Source of the DNA: Prorocentrum cordatum | Lineage: Eukaryota; Sar; Dinophyceae; Prorocentrales; Prorocentraceae | Reading direction: 5' to 3' | Assembly: GCA_963575745.1 (NCBI GenBank) | Contig: CAUYUJ010017627.1 | Span: forward strand, 511,472-575,471 | DNA length: 64,000 nucleotides | Part shown: positions 1 through 12,078 of the stretch, piece by piece | Layout: each line of letters starts with the position of its first letter | Position numbering within the stretch: position 1 is the first letter of the stretch | Made by a program: the position numbers and the translations under genes | Notes under the pieces: generated by a model | What the model was told of the DNA's origin: nothing | The model's input: the letters and a program-made list of their open reading frames with translations, nothing else | The model's database searches: none

Positions 1-1920
1 TTGCCGCAGGGACTGCGCCCCGCGGAAAGCTGCAACCAGGTGAGTAATCTTCCGCTTCGTTCCAAGCTCCTGGAGTGCCTTAGGACCGTGGCCATGGTGC
101 CCATGAGAGTGAGGTTTTTGGGAGACCCGCGCCTGTCTTGGCGCCTCGCCTCTGGCCGTGCTACGCCGCGGGGGGGCGCGGGGGTGGGCGTCGCGCAAGA
201 AATCTTTATCGCGTTCGCAGTGGTCTGCGGGATGATCGTCGAAGTCTGGCTTCGGAGCGCCCAGCTCCACCGCGCGCTGAAAGTGCGAGCGGGCTCCATG
301 GTCATCGAATGAGTCTCGTCGCTTCGTCGCCTTTGATCGCCGGGGAGAAGTGCCCCTGGGCAGGCTAGACTGGAAATGGTGCCCGAAGCGGAACTGCCGC
401 GTGATCATTGGTCGCGATTTCCAAGTCGATGTCTCGGGCAACAGTGGCGTCTCAAACCCGGTGGCGGGCGAGGCGCGCGAGGCGGTCAGCTCTCTGCCAT
501 TCCCGGCCGCTTGATTGCGGCGCGGGGCGGGGTGGGGTGGGGGGGGGGGGGGGGGAAGTGGCAGCCGAAGTGGAGCCGTGGGCTGGGGGGGGGGAGAGCG
601 GGGGGCCAGAGGTCAAGTTCTGCGCGGCGACGGTGAAACTCCGCTCCCGGCTTGTTCTCTGCATCTGCATTACTTCCCGCGCCGTTGGACAGCGCGGAGT
701 CCAGGGCGCCATTGGCGCCGAGATGTTCGGGCGCAAGACTCGCGCAGGCGTTGCAGAGGTATTTCGCAACCGTCTGTCGATCAGAGACTGCGCATCGACG
801 CCGCGCGGCCCGTGCCCGACCGCGATGTCGCGCCGCCGGCGGCAAGCGTGGCCAGCGACGTTCAAGAGGCGAGGGCATTCGTGCAAAATGCGGCAGTAGC
901 GAGGCAGAGCCCGACGCGAGTCGGCGCAAGGGATGTCTTTTGCTAACCCAGAGTGAGCGCCGACATATTCGAAATTCGTCGGCGCCCACGCCCCGCCCGA
1001 TGAGCGCCCCCCCCCGGGCGCCTCGCCTCGCGAGTGCCAGCCAAGGGAACGCTTCGCCCGTGAGAAACTTATGCGATGTAAGCGATGCGCTTAGGAACGC
1101 GCAAGGCAGGGAAGCGTTTGTTGCGGAGCGCCCAGGGGTCGAGCGTCAACGCGCCGGTGGAAATGAGCCGAAGGAATTTGGAACATGTAGCCCTCGCCCC
1201 TTGGCGCTGACAAAGAATAGTCTGCCTGGCGAGCGGCGGCGGGGGGTCGGCTAGATTCGTAATTGCCGGCTGCGCGGGGTTTAAAATCACGCGTGGCGCC
1301 GTTGGGGGCCGTCGGCGATCGAGATGCGATGCGTGGTCGAGCTTGGCCCAATCCAGGCCGTCAGGGTCCGTCGCGACGTTCGACTGTCAGAGGTCGGGAA
1401 GTCCCGGCGGCTCGCAAAGCTGCGTGGGGACGAGCCCGCCTAGCGCATCACCCAAGTCATTCCATGGTTGACCGCAATTCTCTGGGATGCGCAAGGCCGT
1501 GCAGTACGATGCTTTCGCCTTGGCCATGGCGGGGTGCCCCTGAAGACCACGCCCGGCTTCTTCGATGACCCCCGAAACGACAAATTGATCTTGATGTTCA
1601 GGTCTGACTGTTGCCGAAAAAGCGCCACCTTGAGAGTCCCCGGTCGAGAACCTGGAGAGCCCGCGCCAGGGCCCACTGAGCTGCCAGGGCCTCAGCCAAG
1701 AAGGGATCCCCATACTTTAAACACATCCACTAAATCAAAAGTCTGCGCTGCGTACCCCAAGAGCTGCGATATTGTCCGGATCCACGGCGATGATGACACA
1801 AACCCAATTTGGAGGCCTGGAGCGGGACCTCTGCGGGAACAGAAGAGCCCAGCGGAAATATATACCTCCCCTTCCAGAGCCGCTGATGTAGATCCACATC
1901 TCCTGCCAAGTAGATGTCTT
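1..1920. other. GC-rich stretch without a recognisable gene
   Basis: Several short open frames exist on both strands, but they are Arg/Gly/Pro/Ala-rich in the way that GC-rich non-coding DNA produces, overlap each other, and show no motif. I see a G-run at about 538-600 and nothing else that I can name. A spliced host gene with short exons cannot be excluded by eye. Confidence 0.5.
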
Positions 1921-1972
<52 letters not shown>

Positions 1973-1980
1973 AAAAAAAA
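1921..1980. repeat. (GA)n microsatellite
   Basis: About 24 consecutive GA dinucleotides followed by an A-rich tail. The poly-Arg-Glu or poly-Ser-Leu peptides read from it are artefacts. Confidence 0.95.
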
Positions 1981-2225
1981 GCTTTGCAAGGGCGCTGCAA
2001 ATAGACGAACGTGCGAACGTGGCCAAGGACGGAACGTTTCTGCGAAGATCTGCGCCCGAGGGCTGCACCAGCAGAGCGTTAAGGTGCCCGGTACGGGGAA
2101 GGGGATAATGCTTGCATCCTCAGAAGTGGGCTGAGGATTCATCGGGTTAGGGAACACCGTTTGCCGACGGACCATGGTCCTGCATTCCGCTGTCGTCCTG
2201 CATGGGCTTCTGGTCGTCATCCAGG

Positions 2226-3170
2226 CTATCGGCTTTTGAACAACTGGTTGCGACGATGTCGCCGTTGCTGTGTCGAACGATTTTCCTGGGCGGCCAGCGC
2301 CTTGGACTTCTGGACTGGGACCCCGTTTGCCTCGTTCCTTTTTTTGCGCGCCGCGAAGATCCCGTGCGTGCTGGCGTCTTGGGCGAAACAATGCCAAATG
2401 CCTGAACGGCCCTTCTTTCTTCGTCCAATACATATGTGTGCAAATCCTAGCATTCGTCGGTGGGAAGGCCCGCCGCCTCCTCCAGCGCTTGTGCCGAAGC
2501 CAGCGGCGGGGTGCCGAGTTGAAAAGTTGTTACTGCTGCTGCGTTGAAACCGGTTGTAATTGAGGGTTGCCGTGGTGGCGATTGGGCTACACGACGGGCA
2601 GCAGCGACTCCGCCGTTGCGTCCCGTTTCTTTGGCTGGGGGCGGCCCTTGTGCTGGAGCCTTGGCGGCGGCGGGGGCTTGCTGTAGCCTTGCCGCCACCG
2701 ACTGCAATTGATTTTGTAATGCCGCGAATTGCGAAGTGGCCCGGAAGCTGCTTTGTGAGAGAGATCGGATTTTGCTGCAAGTGCTGAATCTCGAGAGGCG
2801 AGTTGGGAGACGCATTCGGCGGAGCGGGCGAGATTGCAGGAATTGCGAACGGGGACTCTGCTGCTGAGAGCGAAGCTGGAGTGCTTGCCTGAGCGAAGGG
2901 CGATGAGGCATATTGCGGGCTACTGCCAGATGTGGGCGTTGATGCATTCGTCATGAGAGCGTCGACGTCCGCCTGCTGCTTTCGAATCCTCGTTGCTTCT
3001 GCCTCCTCCGCTGCCTACAGTTCTTTGAATGATGTTCGCATGTCTTTACTGTGTGTTGACGTCCACGTCTAGGGCATTTATTGGCCGCAGAGGCCTGATG
3101 CAGGGACAGCTTGGCCTTGTGCTCCTCCTCGATCGCCGATTGAAGCCGACTCCGTGCTCTGTCCAAGGAC
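2226..3170 (-). pseudogene. decayed coding relic, Gln/Ala/Pro-rich with a coiled-coil-like part
   Basis: On the minus strand three frames successively look protein-like. One frame at 2951-3166 reads an amphipathic helix-like segment (DRARSRLQSAIEEEHKAKLS). The frame at 2226-2954 begins Ser/Pro/Ala-rich, and from about 2760 downwards the frame ending at 2447 looks better (Gln/Ala-rich, AALQNQLQSVAARLQQAP). This is what a low-complexity ORF1/Gag-type protein broken by frameshifts would look like. No catalytic motif is present and I cannot name a family; it could also be chance composition. Nothing around it suggests a host gene. Confidence 0.25.
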
Positions 3171-3975
3171 CTTTTCTGGTTCGCGTCTCTGCTTCATGCC
3201 GTCTCCGCATGACTGTACATGTGTAACATGATCGAATATTCCAGTTCCATCTGGTCATGGCGAGAAGAGTGCATTTTTATGGTTCTGGAGCAAGTAGTGT
3301 GTATGTTTTCCCATGCGTTCCTCGTCACCTCGTCATCATTGCGGTGCTTCTTGATATCCTCTGGATTTGTTGTCGGCTCGGCCAAAGTGGGATGGGTTGG
3401 GTTTTGGCCGCGACTGCTGATGCAGGCGGAATGATGACGGGGCTATGCGGCATTACCTCCCTGGGCTTGGGCTGCTGCGCTGGGTGTTTACCTGCAGTGT
3501 CTCTCTGCTGCTGGCTGCCCCTCTTTGGGAGTCTGAGACCCGGGTCCCCTCCGCGGCTGACGCTGGCCATGCTGTGGGGGGAGCAACAGAGACAATAGCG
3601 AGCTGATGACCGATTGTGGGTACCACAAGATGAGCAAGCCCACGAACAAGCTCCCTGAGGCGCATCCCTGCCTGCAGCCCTTGATGCATCGCTGCCTGTC
3701 TGAATGCGCCATGGCGGGGAAATGACTCCTGCGCTGTGATGTTCTTGTAGCTCGCGCGCTGCTGCGGCCCGATCCAGCAGTCTGGCGGCGGATCGACGTG
3801 ATCGTAACCATTTGTGCCACGCTGGTGAGCGAGCGCGCGCCTGTTTCGAGCATGACGTCCTGGATGCACGGCGCCATGTCTGCGGCGCGGCGCGCTGGGT
3901 GTGGCCAGGGGGTACGAGGTACGCGCTCCCTGGGAGCGCGCACCGAATACCCCCGGCTCCTGCCGAAATACTTGC

Positions 3976-4081
3976 GGAGGAGGAGGAGGAGGGGGGAGGA
4001 GGAGGAGGAGGAGGAAGAGGAGGAGGAGGAGGAGGAGGAGGAGGAGGAGGACGCAGGACGCAGGAGGAGGAGGAGGAGGAG
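3976..4081. repeat. (GGA)n microsatellite
   Basis: Imperfect GGA/GAG triplet tract of about 100 bp; purine-only on the plus strand. Confidence 0.9.
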
Positions 4082-4507
4082 ATCGGGAGAAGATCGGGAG
4101 GAGCAGGTGGTCAGGATGAGGGTGGGAGCGGGGGTGTGGCGATCCCATCCGTTCCATCCGGTCCGCCTTACCAGGGGTTTTCTCCGGGGCGCCGTTGCCG
4201 CCCTGTGGCGAGGGGCCTCTTGGTTCTTCTGAGGCCTGAACTCCGCCGTTCGGGTTCCACCAGGAGCTTGCGACTCCTATTCGCCCTGGTCCTCCAGCAA
4301 CTCATCCTCCTGTTGCTCTTTCAGCCCGTCCTTCTGCTGCTCCTGATCCTGATCCTCATCCTCCACCTGCTGCTCTATCCTGCTGGCTCCTGCTGCTGCT
4401 GCTACTCATCATCTGCCATACTCTACCGCGTCACATTGTGTTTGCAGCTCAACCTGCTCTGAGATTTAGCGGAGCTCATAGGAGAGGTATAGACATAGGC
4501 AAGGGTC

Positions 4508-4515
4508 ATGCTGAT

Positions 4516-4547
<32 letters not shown>

Positions 4548-4554
4548 TAATGAC

Positions 4555-4605
<51 letters not shown>

Positions 4606-4900
4606 TATGAAGATGATGATGATGGTGATGATGATGATGATGATGTTGATGTTGATGATGATGATGCTGATGATGATGACGATGATGATGATGGTGATGG
4701 TGATGATGGTGATGATGATGATGAAGGAAATTATGATGTTGATGATGATGACGATAACGATGATGATGCTGCTGATGATGATGCTGATGATGATGATGGT
4801 GCTGATGCTGCTGATGATGATGGTGATGATCCTGATGGTGTTGAGGATTATGATGATCCTGATGATCATGATAACGTCGATGATGATGATGGTGCTGATA

Positions 4901-4939
<39 letters not shown>

Positions 4940-4990
4940 ATGATGATGATGATGATGATGACGATGATCCTGATGATGCTGATGATGAAC

Positions 4991-5033
<43 letters not shown>

Positions 5034-5037
5034 CGAC

Positions 5038-5091
<54 letters not shown>

Positions 5092-5141
5092 ACTGATTGC
5101 GATGATGATGATCCTGATAATGCTGATGCTGATGATGATGA
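4508..5141. repeat. long imperfect (GAT)n microsatellite
   Basis: About 630 bp of GAT triplets with scattered substitutions (GAC, GCT, GGT, GTT) but very few length changes, so all three frames stay open as poly-Asp, poly-Met or poly-Ile-type reading. Phase is kept almost throughout, but no non-repetitive protein sequence joins it on either side, so I call it a microsatellite and not a gene. Confidence 0.9.
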
Positions 5142-5601
5142 AGTCAATGCATTCCTTCCGCACCAGCATCCTGCTGCTCGTCCTGCTCTCTAGCCTTGCC
5201 TGCACTGTCTGCTGCACTGTCCCTTTCTCTTCTTGACTTGAATATTTTACCTGCAGCTACACTTTGGCTCTAGGAAACCGGAAATGGAGCGAGCCTCCGG
5301 CGCGCGCACGTGCGTCGGCCGGCGGGCCGGCCTCCTCCCTTCAGTGTTACTTATTGCATGTTTGACGGTATTATCTCTTCTTCCCCATGTCATCGGCGGA
5401 GCCCACTGACCATGAGACATCAACAGAACATGTTGCAGGGGTTGTGAACATCCAAGCAAAATACTGGCTATCAACCGAAACGGCGGCACAGCCGTTAGAT
5501 TCGCAGAGCATGGGACCACAGGAAGGATCGTTCGGGAGAGAAGAAGACAGTTATCGTTCCGAGCATATTCATGATGCAGGCGCCTCCCAGAAAAGGCAAG
5601 C

Positions 5602-6222
5602 GTGGAAAAATGTGTTCGTTTTAACAAGAGGAGATTCTCCAGTCGATTCGATGACAGTAGTAAGGGAACAAAACCAGGTGGGAGGTGTGGCGCAGCCAGA
5701 ACTCCTACCATGGGGCCATTTGGGCTGGTGCCGGCACACCCGAATTCCCAACAGTCGATTGAATTAGACCATGAAATGGAGAAATTGTCGGAACGGGTAC
5801 CCAGAGAAACGTTAGATCAAGGTAACTGTAGCACAGGAGAAGCAGCGCAATTTGAGATCCATGGTCAGGGTGAGGAACAGAGCGATCTACCATCTGAAAA
5901 AAGACAGTTCGCATTCGATAAGAGGAACGAGGAGTACGCTCAATTTCACACCTCGCCTGGCCCATCTCACCACCATAATCCCATTGCCAATGTATTCGAC
6001 GGCCTCGCCACAGGTGTAGACCCGTCTGATGACGAGACCGTCGACTGCGTCGATGCAATCCAACAGGCTACTCTCGATTCGGATGATGATATTGGAGATG
6101 GTGGAAACCCAGGTCAACGCAAGGGTTCGTCGGCACAGCCGATGTTGAATTCGCCCGAAGGCTTGGGCACGGTCAGGCATTTAAGAGAGCCCACAGGAAC
6201 GACTCCATATCCACAGGTATAG
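5602..6222 (+). CDS. hypothetical acidic protein, possibly a mobile-element relic
   Basis: The frame runs to a TAG at 6220-6222; the first ATG is at 5710, giving 170 residues. Its composition is protein-like and unlike its GC-rich neighbours: Glu/Asp/Gln/Ser-rich, with an acidic patch near the C-terminus (DSDDDIGDGG). No known domain, signal peptide or membrane segment is visible. An overlapping frame at 5387-5767 is also protein-like, so an upstream frameshift is possible. Base composition here is lower in GC than in the flanking 8-9 kb region. I do not recognise the family. It may belong with the decayed coding sequence at 6.3-7.7 kb. Confidence 0.3.
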   Translation: MEKCVRFNKRRFSSRFDDSSKGTKPGGRCGAARTPTMGPFGLVPAHPNSQQSIELDHEMEKLSERVPRETLDQGNCSTGEAAQFEIHGQGEEQSDLPSEKRQFAFDKRNEEYAQFHTSPGPSHHHNPIANVFDGLATGVDPSDDETVDCVDAIQQATLDSDDDIGDGGNPGQRKGSSAQPMLNSPEGLGTVRHLREPTGTTPYPQV

Positions 6223-6317
6223 AAGTCTACGAATGAGGATGACGAGCTGAATGTTTCCCCTCTGCAAGAAGGTTTTCACTGAGCCCACATCACATTGACG
6301 AGGTCAGCAGGGGCAGG

Positions 6318-7742
6318 GTGCCAGAACTTGGTGAGCTGGCGATGCAGGACGAAAATTCCGAGTTGGTCCAAAAGCAAGACATCGATTTCATCAACAAGGG
6401 TGTAAGAGCGAGGGAACAGCATGCTCCTGCCTCCAGCAGGGTACGTACGAAGGCCCCCAGGGCCGGACGCTCCAGTTCCAGAGGACTCAAAGCTCTTGAG
6501 TCACTTCGGTTGTCATCACATAGGACCACCAGTAGCTTCTCGATGCGGGATCGCCGCTGGAACGCTGGACCTAGGCGCCCGCCACAGGCGGGGAACCGAT
6601 GCCCGGGGGCAGCGCGCGAGCCGGGGGGGGCGCGTCTTAGGCCGGCATGTTCGGACTGTGCGAACGCGCGTCCCAAGTGCAGCGTTGCATGGCTACGCGG
6701 GGAATGCGTTAAGTTGGAGGACCTCACTTGCCGCTGTATAGCCATTCAAGAGCGGGAAGAGAAAACTGGCAGGATCGAGAGCAATTGAGAGCTGCGAGTG
6801 CGTAAATCCAGCACATTACTTTCGAGGCGCAAGTTGAGGAGAGAGCCGCTGGCGAAGTCCAACGGACGCTGGCAGGATCCGCAGCAGAGAGGCAGGCAAT
6901 GGCACAACAGGTCGAACCGGAGAGATTTGTCGCTGCGGAAGACGCGCAAAGACGGATACGACTAGCAGAAGCCTGGCTTGCAGGAGTCCCTGATGCGGCG
7001 CAGCGGCGTCTTGCGCAAGAGGAGAACGAGGAAAGATACATCACGCATATGGCAGAGCAAATGGCGTCAGTTTCTTGTCAGCAGGTCGAGATCGAGCCGA
7101 CTGCAGAGAGATGGCTGGCGCTGCCAGGAGGGAAGGGGAGAAATAGGCTCGAGAGCAAGCAGCGCGTGAAAATCGAGAGTTCTGCAATCAAGTTGAAACT
7201 GCTAGACTCGAGGCGGGGGAAGTAATTCGGAGGCGCTGCGAGCCCTTCAAGAACTTGAGCAGAAGGCCCAGGCAATTAGGAATGAGGGCCCACAGAAAAT
7301 GGCCGTTGCCTAGGGCCAGTTGATGGGGCAAGCGGATGAGCACATGCTAAATAATATTATTGCCGCTCGCGCAGCATGCGAAGACAACAGGATATTAAGA
7401 CCTGACCATGAACAGCAACGCAAAGACAGGGAGTCGCGGAAATGGCTTCGGACAACCAGGCCACATGCAACAGCCGTTCCGACGACAACTCAAGCTGCGT
7501 CTACGGCCTCGCCGGCAGATGCGGGCTCAACTGAGCGGCTGGGATCGACGCCAGCACGGCCGATGCATGTCGAACCACCTCCGCGCCCGACCGCTGTTCG
7601 TCTTGCACGTGAGAACGACGACAAGCCGACCCGGGCGCGAACAGGCAAGGCAGATCAGTGTTGTTACGTGTGTTCTGACTTGTCATTGAGATTTGCACGG
7701 GATGTTCGAAGCCCGCGCGCAGGGGCCACTTGGGCACGATGA
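6318..7742 (+). pseudogene. decayed coding relic with Gln/Glu/Ala-rich helical segments
   Basis: Successive plus-strand frames carry protein-like sequence separated by shifts and stops. About 6318-6450 reads an acidic segment. About 6830-7225 reads a Glu/Ala/Arg/Gln-rich helical stretch (includes AERQAMAQQVEPERF, with an ATG at 6899). About 7225-7310 continues in another frame (ALRALQELEQKAQAIRNE) to a stop. About 7320-7742 reads a further helical start, then a Pro/Thr/Ala-rich stretch and a Cys pair (CCYVC). This order (helical region, low-complexity linker, short Cys motif) is reminiscent of retrotransposon Gag/ORF1 proteins, which is inference only. Confidence 0.3.
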
Positions 7743-8394
7743 CCAAAATATGCATAGAGCGTGACTGGAATAAACAGTTCGGGAGACGAGGCGATCCCGA
7801 GAAAGGAGGAGCACGATTAAGCGTGCACGGATCTCCGCGCGCCAACGGTGGACCTGAGAAGACGGCGCCGAGCCATTCGGAAGTGCCGAAATACGGTAGG
7901 TCAGAATGACGAGTAAGCAATCTCGCTGATCTGATGGGCATGCCGGTATTCAAATCGACCAAACCTGATTCTGATCAAATGCCTGTACTGACAGCTCCGT
8001 CTGCACCCGCGCTTCCCCCCGCAAAGTCACATTTAATTATGGGGCCGGCTCGCGAGAAATCTCGCGACACAAAGGAAGGTCCGATGCAAGAAAAGGTTCG
8101 GGGAGAGAGTTATGGGAACTTTCCGTTCAACATTGGAATTTCCGGGCCTCCTCGCAACTTCGATCTGCCTGGTCGCCTTCTTTTCACCATCGGCGCACCC
8201 GCGATTGGTGAAGGAGGATGAGAACCAAGCGGACATGGCGACGACCAGAGAGATGATCGAAGCATTGCGCCCAGCGCCGGCATCGCTGCAGCAATGCAGT
8301 TTGACGAGACGGGCGAGCCAAAGCCACCCATAGGGGCCCCCCTGGGGGGGCCAGGAGGCGGAGGAGAGGCACTTTGGAGGCATCTGGGGCTGTC

Positions 8395-9405
8395 GGCATG
8401 AGCTGGTTTCGCCAGCTCTGGTTTCGCCAGCGCCGTTTTCGCCCCGCCGGTTTCGCCGGCGGGGGCATTCGCCGGCGCTGGTTTCGCCGGCGCTGTTTTC
8501 GGCTTGCTTGGCGCGCCCCGCTGGTTTCGCCGGCTGCGGGTTTCGCCGGCGCCGGTTGTGCCAGTGCTGGTTTCGCAGGCGCGAGCCCAAACAGGCGGGG
8601 CGGGTCGGGCGGGCGGGCCCCGGCGGTGGGGTCGGGCCGGGTCGGGCGGGAAGGCCCTGACGGGCGGGTCGGGTCGGGCAGGCGGGGCATTGCAGCGCGG
8701 GGCGCGCTCGACCAAGCACGCGCGAGCTTCGACGGGCGCGTCGGATCGGGCGGGCGGGCCCTGGCGGGCGGGGCAGGGCGGGTCGGGCGGCCGGGCCCGA
8801 ACGGGCGGGTCGGGTCGGGCGGGCGGGACATCAAAGTGCGGGGCGCGCTCGGGCGAGCACGCGCGAGCCCGGGCGGGCGGGTCGGATCGGGCGGGCGGGT
8901 CGGATCGGGCGGGCTGACCCTAGCGGGCGGGCCGGGCCGGGTCGGGCGGGCGGGCCCCTCGCGGGCGGGTCGGGTCGGGCGGGCGGGGCGTGAAAGCGCG
9001 GGGCGCGCTCGACCGAACACGCGCGAACATTGGCGGGCGGGTCGGGGCGGGTCGGGCGGGCGAACCCTGGCGGGCGGGTCGGGTCGGGTCGGGCGGGCGG
9101 GCCCCAACAGGCGGGTCGGGTCGGGCGGGCGGGACGTGAAAGTGCGGGGCGCGCCTGGCCGAGCACGCGCGAGACCTTGCGGGCGGGTCGGGTCGGGCGG
9201 GCGGACCCTAGCGGGCGTGTCTGGTCGGGTCGGGCGGGCGGGCCCTATTGGGTCGGGTCGGGCGGGCGCGCTTTCGCGGGCGGGTCGGGTCGGGCAGTTT
9301 CGCCGACGGCAGCTGGTTTCGCCGCCGGCAGCTGGTTTCGCCGACGGAGCCGGTTTCGCCGACGGCGGCTGGCTTCGCCGGCCGGCGAAACCAGCCGTGC
9401 GAAAC
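8395..9405. repeat. G-rich tandem array flanked by GGTTTCGCCGGCG repeats
   Basis: The core is built of CGGGCGGGTCGGGT-type tracts arranged in a longer unit of about 146-157 bp, recognisable by GCGGGGCGCGCTCG at about 8697, 8840, 8998 and 9145. Both ends carry short repeats of GGTTTCGCCGGCG type (about 8400-8590 and 9295-9400). The long open frames on both strands are Gly/Arg/Pro-rich by-products of this composition. Confidence 0.85.
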
Positions 9406-9559
9406 TCGCCGGGTTATCTTGGGGCGGTCTGGGGCCGTTGTGGGGCGTTCATGGGGAGCTGTCGGACCTATAGGGCTGTCGTGGAGCGCCGGCAAGTCGG
9501 AAAGACGAGAACGCCCAAATCTTTTACAGACGTATGGGATATCATCAATTTGTGCCTTT

Positions 9560-9760
9560 GGGGGCCTTCTTAGGAGGTTTCCTGGGGGATGCTTGGGGCG
9601 TGTTGCAGGCTCCTTGGTCCGTCTGGAGGCCATCTTGGGGTCTTGGACATGGTCGTTCGGTGACTCGGGGCCCTCTTGGACCGACTTGCGGGCCTCTTGG
9701 GGCTGTCTTGGCGCGTTCAGGGGGGCCTCAGAGGCCTCGCCCAGGAGCAAAACCATCTCC
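9560..9760. repeat. GGCCTCTTGGGG-type degenerate repeat
   Basis: Loose tandem copies of GG(G)CCTCTTGG with variants such as GGCCGTCTTGG. The same word recurs at 14.1-14.6 kb (opposite strand), 41.2-41.7 kb, 50.0-50.2 kb and 50.4-50.6 kb. Confidence 0.7.
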
Positions 9761-9914
9761 GAGTACAGGGTGGCCGGGGATCGGCCGAGGTATTTCCCTA
9801 CCTAGGCTCTGCCCAGAAGGGTTCTTACTCTCTTGGCTTAAAGGGCCGGGCAATGTAAAGCGCCCCGGGCGGTTCCCTCAGGATCCGCCCCGCGGTTCCC
9901 CCAGCTGCGCCCCC

Positions 9915-10412
9915 TTAGCTTAGCGTTGCTTACCTCATCTTAGCTTAGCCTAGCTTAACTTAGCTTAGCTTAACTTAGTTTAGCTTAGCCTAGCCTAGCT
10001 TAGTTTAGCTTAGCTTAGTTTAGCTTAGCTTAACCTAGCCTAGCATTTCTTAGCTTAGCCTAGCTTAACCCAGCTTAGCCTAGCTTGGCGCAGCGCAGCA
10101 TCAGCATGTCATAGCCTAACATAGCGTAACATCGCATAGCATTGCATGGAATTTCATAGCACATCATAGCGCAGCATAGCATAGCATGTCATATCATATC
10201 ATGCCATAGCTCAGCTTTACATAACACATCACATCATACCATAGCATACCATAGCTCAGCATCGCACATCATAGCATAGCGCAGCATATCATAGCATAGC
10301 ACATCATAGCATATCATAGCATAGCATTGCGCCTCATATCATAGCATCGCAGAGCATATCATAGCATAGCCGAGTATAGCATAGCATAGCACATCATAGC
10401 GCAGCACAGCAT
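9915..10412. repeat. pentamer arrays (TTAGC, then CATAG)
   Basis: From about 9915 to 10090 the repeat is TTAGC/CTAGC; from about 10090 to 10412 it becomes CATAG with CATAT and CACAT variants. The two halves abut and probably share an origin. The unit differs from the TTTAGGG telomere repeat known from dinoflagellates. Confidence 0.9.
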
Positions 10413-10431
10413 GCACTTTTGCTGCTGCTGC

Positions 10432-10458
<27 letters not shown>
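10432..10458. repeat. (TA)n microsatellite
   Basis: Thirteen TA dinucleotides directly after a short GCT triplet run. Confidence 0.95.
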
Positions 10459-10462
<4 letters not shown>

Positions 10463-10561
10463 TTATATCCGTGCCTGCTTGCTGTTGCTACTGTTTCGGT
10501 GACTTGCTGCCTGCTTTTGCTGCTGCTTCACTTACGGCGTGGCGTCGGCGGTTCTGGCGCT

Positions 10562-11237
<676 letters not shown>

Positions 11238-11335
11238 GATGCGGAGAAGGAGGAGGACGGCGTTTACCGCTCCTACTAATGTTGCTTTCCTAGAGGCTCC
11301 AACTCCTAGGTAGGGTCGCACTGGGATAATTTTGA

Positions 11336-11435
11336 TCCGGGGCCCCCCAGGGGCGGCCCCGCGCGCGCGAATTAGAAAACTTTTGAAGTAGTTACCGGAG
11401 ATATTGACACGCCTTTGGCCCGTTGGGCGGGCGAA
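11336..11435 (+). repeat. dispersed 100-bp repeat, copy 1
   Basis: This segment, from CCGGGGCCCCCCAGGGG to TGGCCCGTTGGGCGGGCGAA, aligns without gaps to 41786-41885 with about 85% identity by eye. No coding capacity or terminal repeats are visible. Confidence 0.8.
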
Positions 11436-11810
11436 CTGACATATGTTGACGTTCAACCAAACTAAAAGAGAAATCTTTGCTTTTAGAAAGCAATGCGAAG
11501 CCATCCCCCTCCTCCCTCCGTGTGTGCACGAGCCGTGCCGCGCAGCATGGAGTGCTGTGCGCAGTTGCGCTTCCGCGGGTGCCGCGCGTCTCTGCGATAT
11601 TCGAGTGTGGCTGGAACCCCAACAGCCGACGGGAATCGACGCATCACCTTTTCCTCCTCCCTCTTTCCTCCTGCCTCTCCTCCTCGTGTCCGCCGTGCTT
11701 GTGCGTCGGTATTTGGGTGAACGCTCCGGACCCCCAGCGGCCAAGGGACCATTTTGAATGATTCTTGTGTCATTTGCACACACCGACTCCGTGACATGTA
11801 CTTGTGAGTT

Positions 11811-12078
11811 TTGTGTTGTGTGTGTGTGTGTTGTGTGTTGTGTGTGTGTTGTGTGTGTTGTGTGTTGTGTGTATTCTGTGTGTGTTGTGTGTGAATGTCA
11901 ATGTCAATGTGGATGTGGATGTGGATGTGGATGTGGATGTGGATGTGATGTGGACGTGGATGTGCATGTGAATGTGAATGTGAATGTGAACGTGAACGTG
12001 AACGTGAACGTGAACGTGAACGTGAATGTGAATGTGAATGTGAATATGCATGTGAATGTGTGTGTTTGTGTGTGTGGG
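11811..12078. repeat. GT-rich hexamer arrays
   Basis: In order: TGTGTG/TTGTGTG, then GTGGAT, then GTGAAC/GTGAAT hexamers. Adjacent arrays of related hexamers suggest stepwise expansion of one motif. The Asn/Val or His/Ile peptides read here are artefacts. Confidence 0.92.

Noticed and set aside
4438-5193. Asp-rich 251-residue protein
   Set aside because: It is a translated GAT microsatellite without non-repetitive flanking protein sequence.
9915-10412. Telomere-like repeat
   Set aside because: The unit is TTAGC/CATAG, not TTTAGGG, and is internal and diverged.
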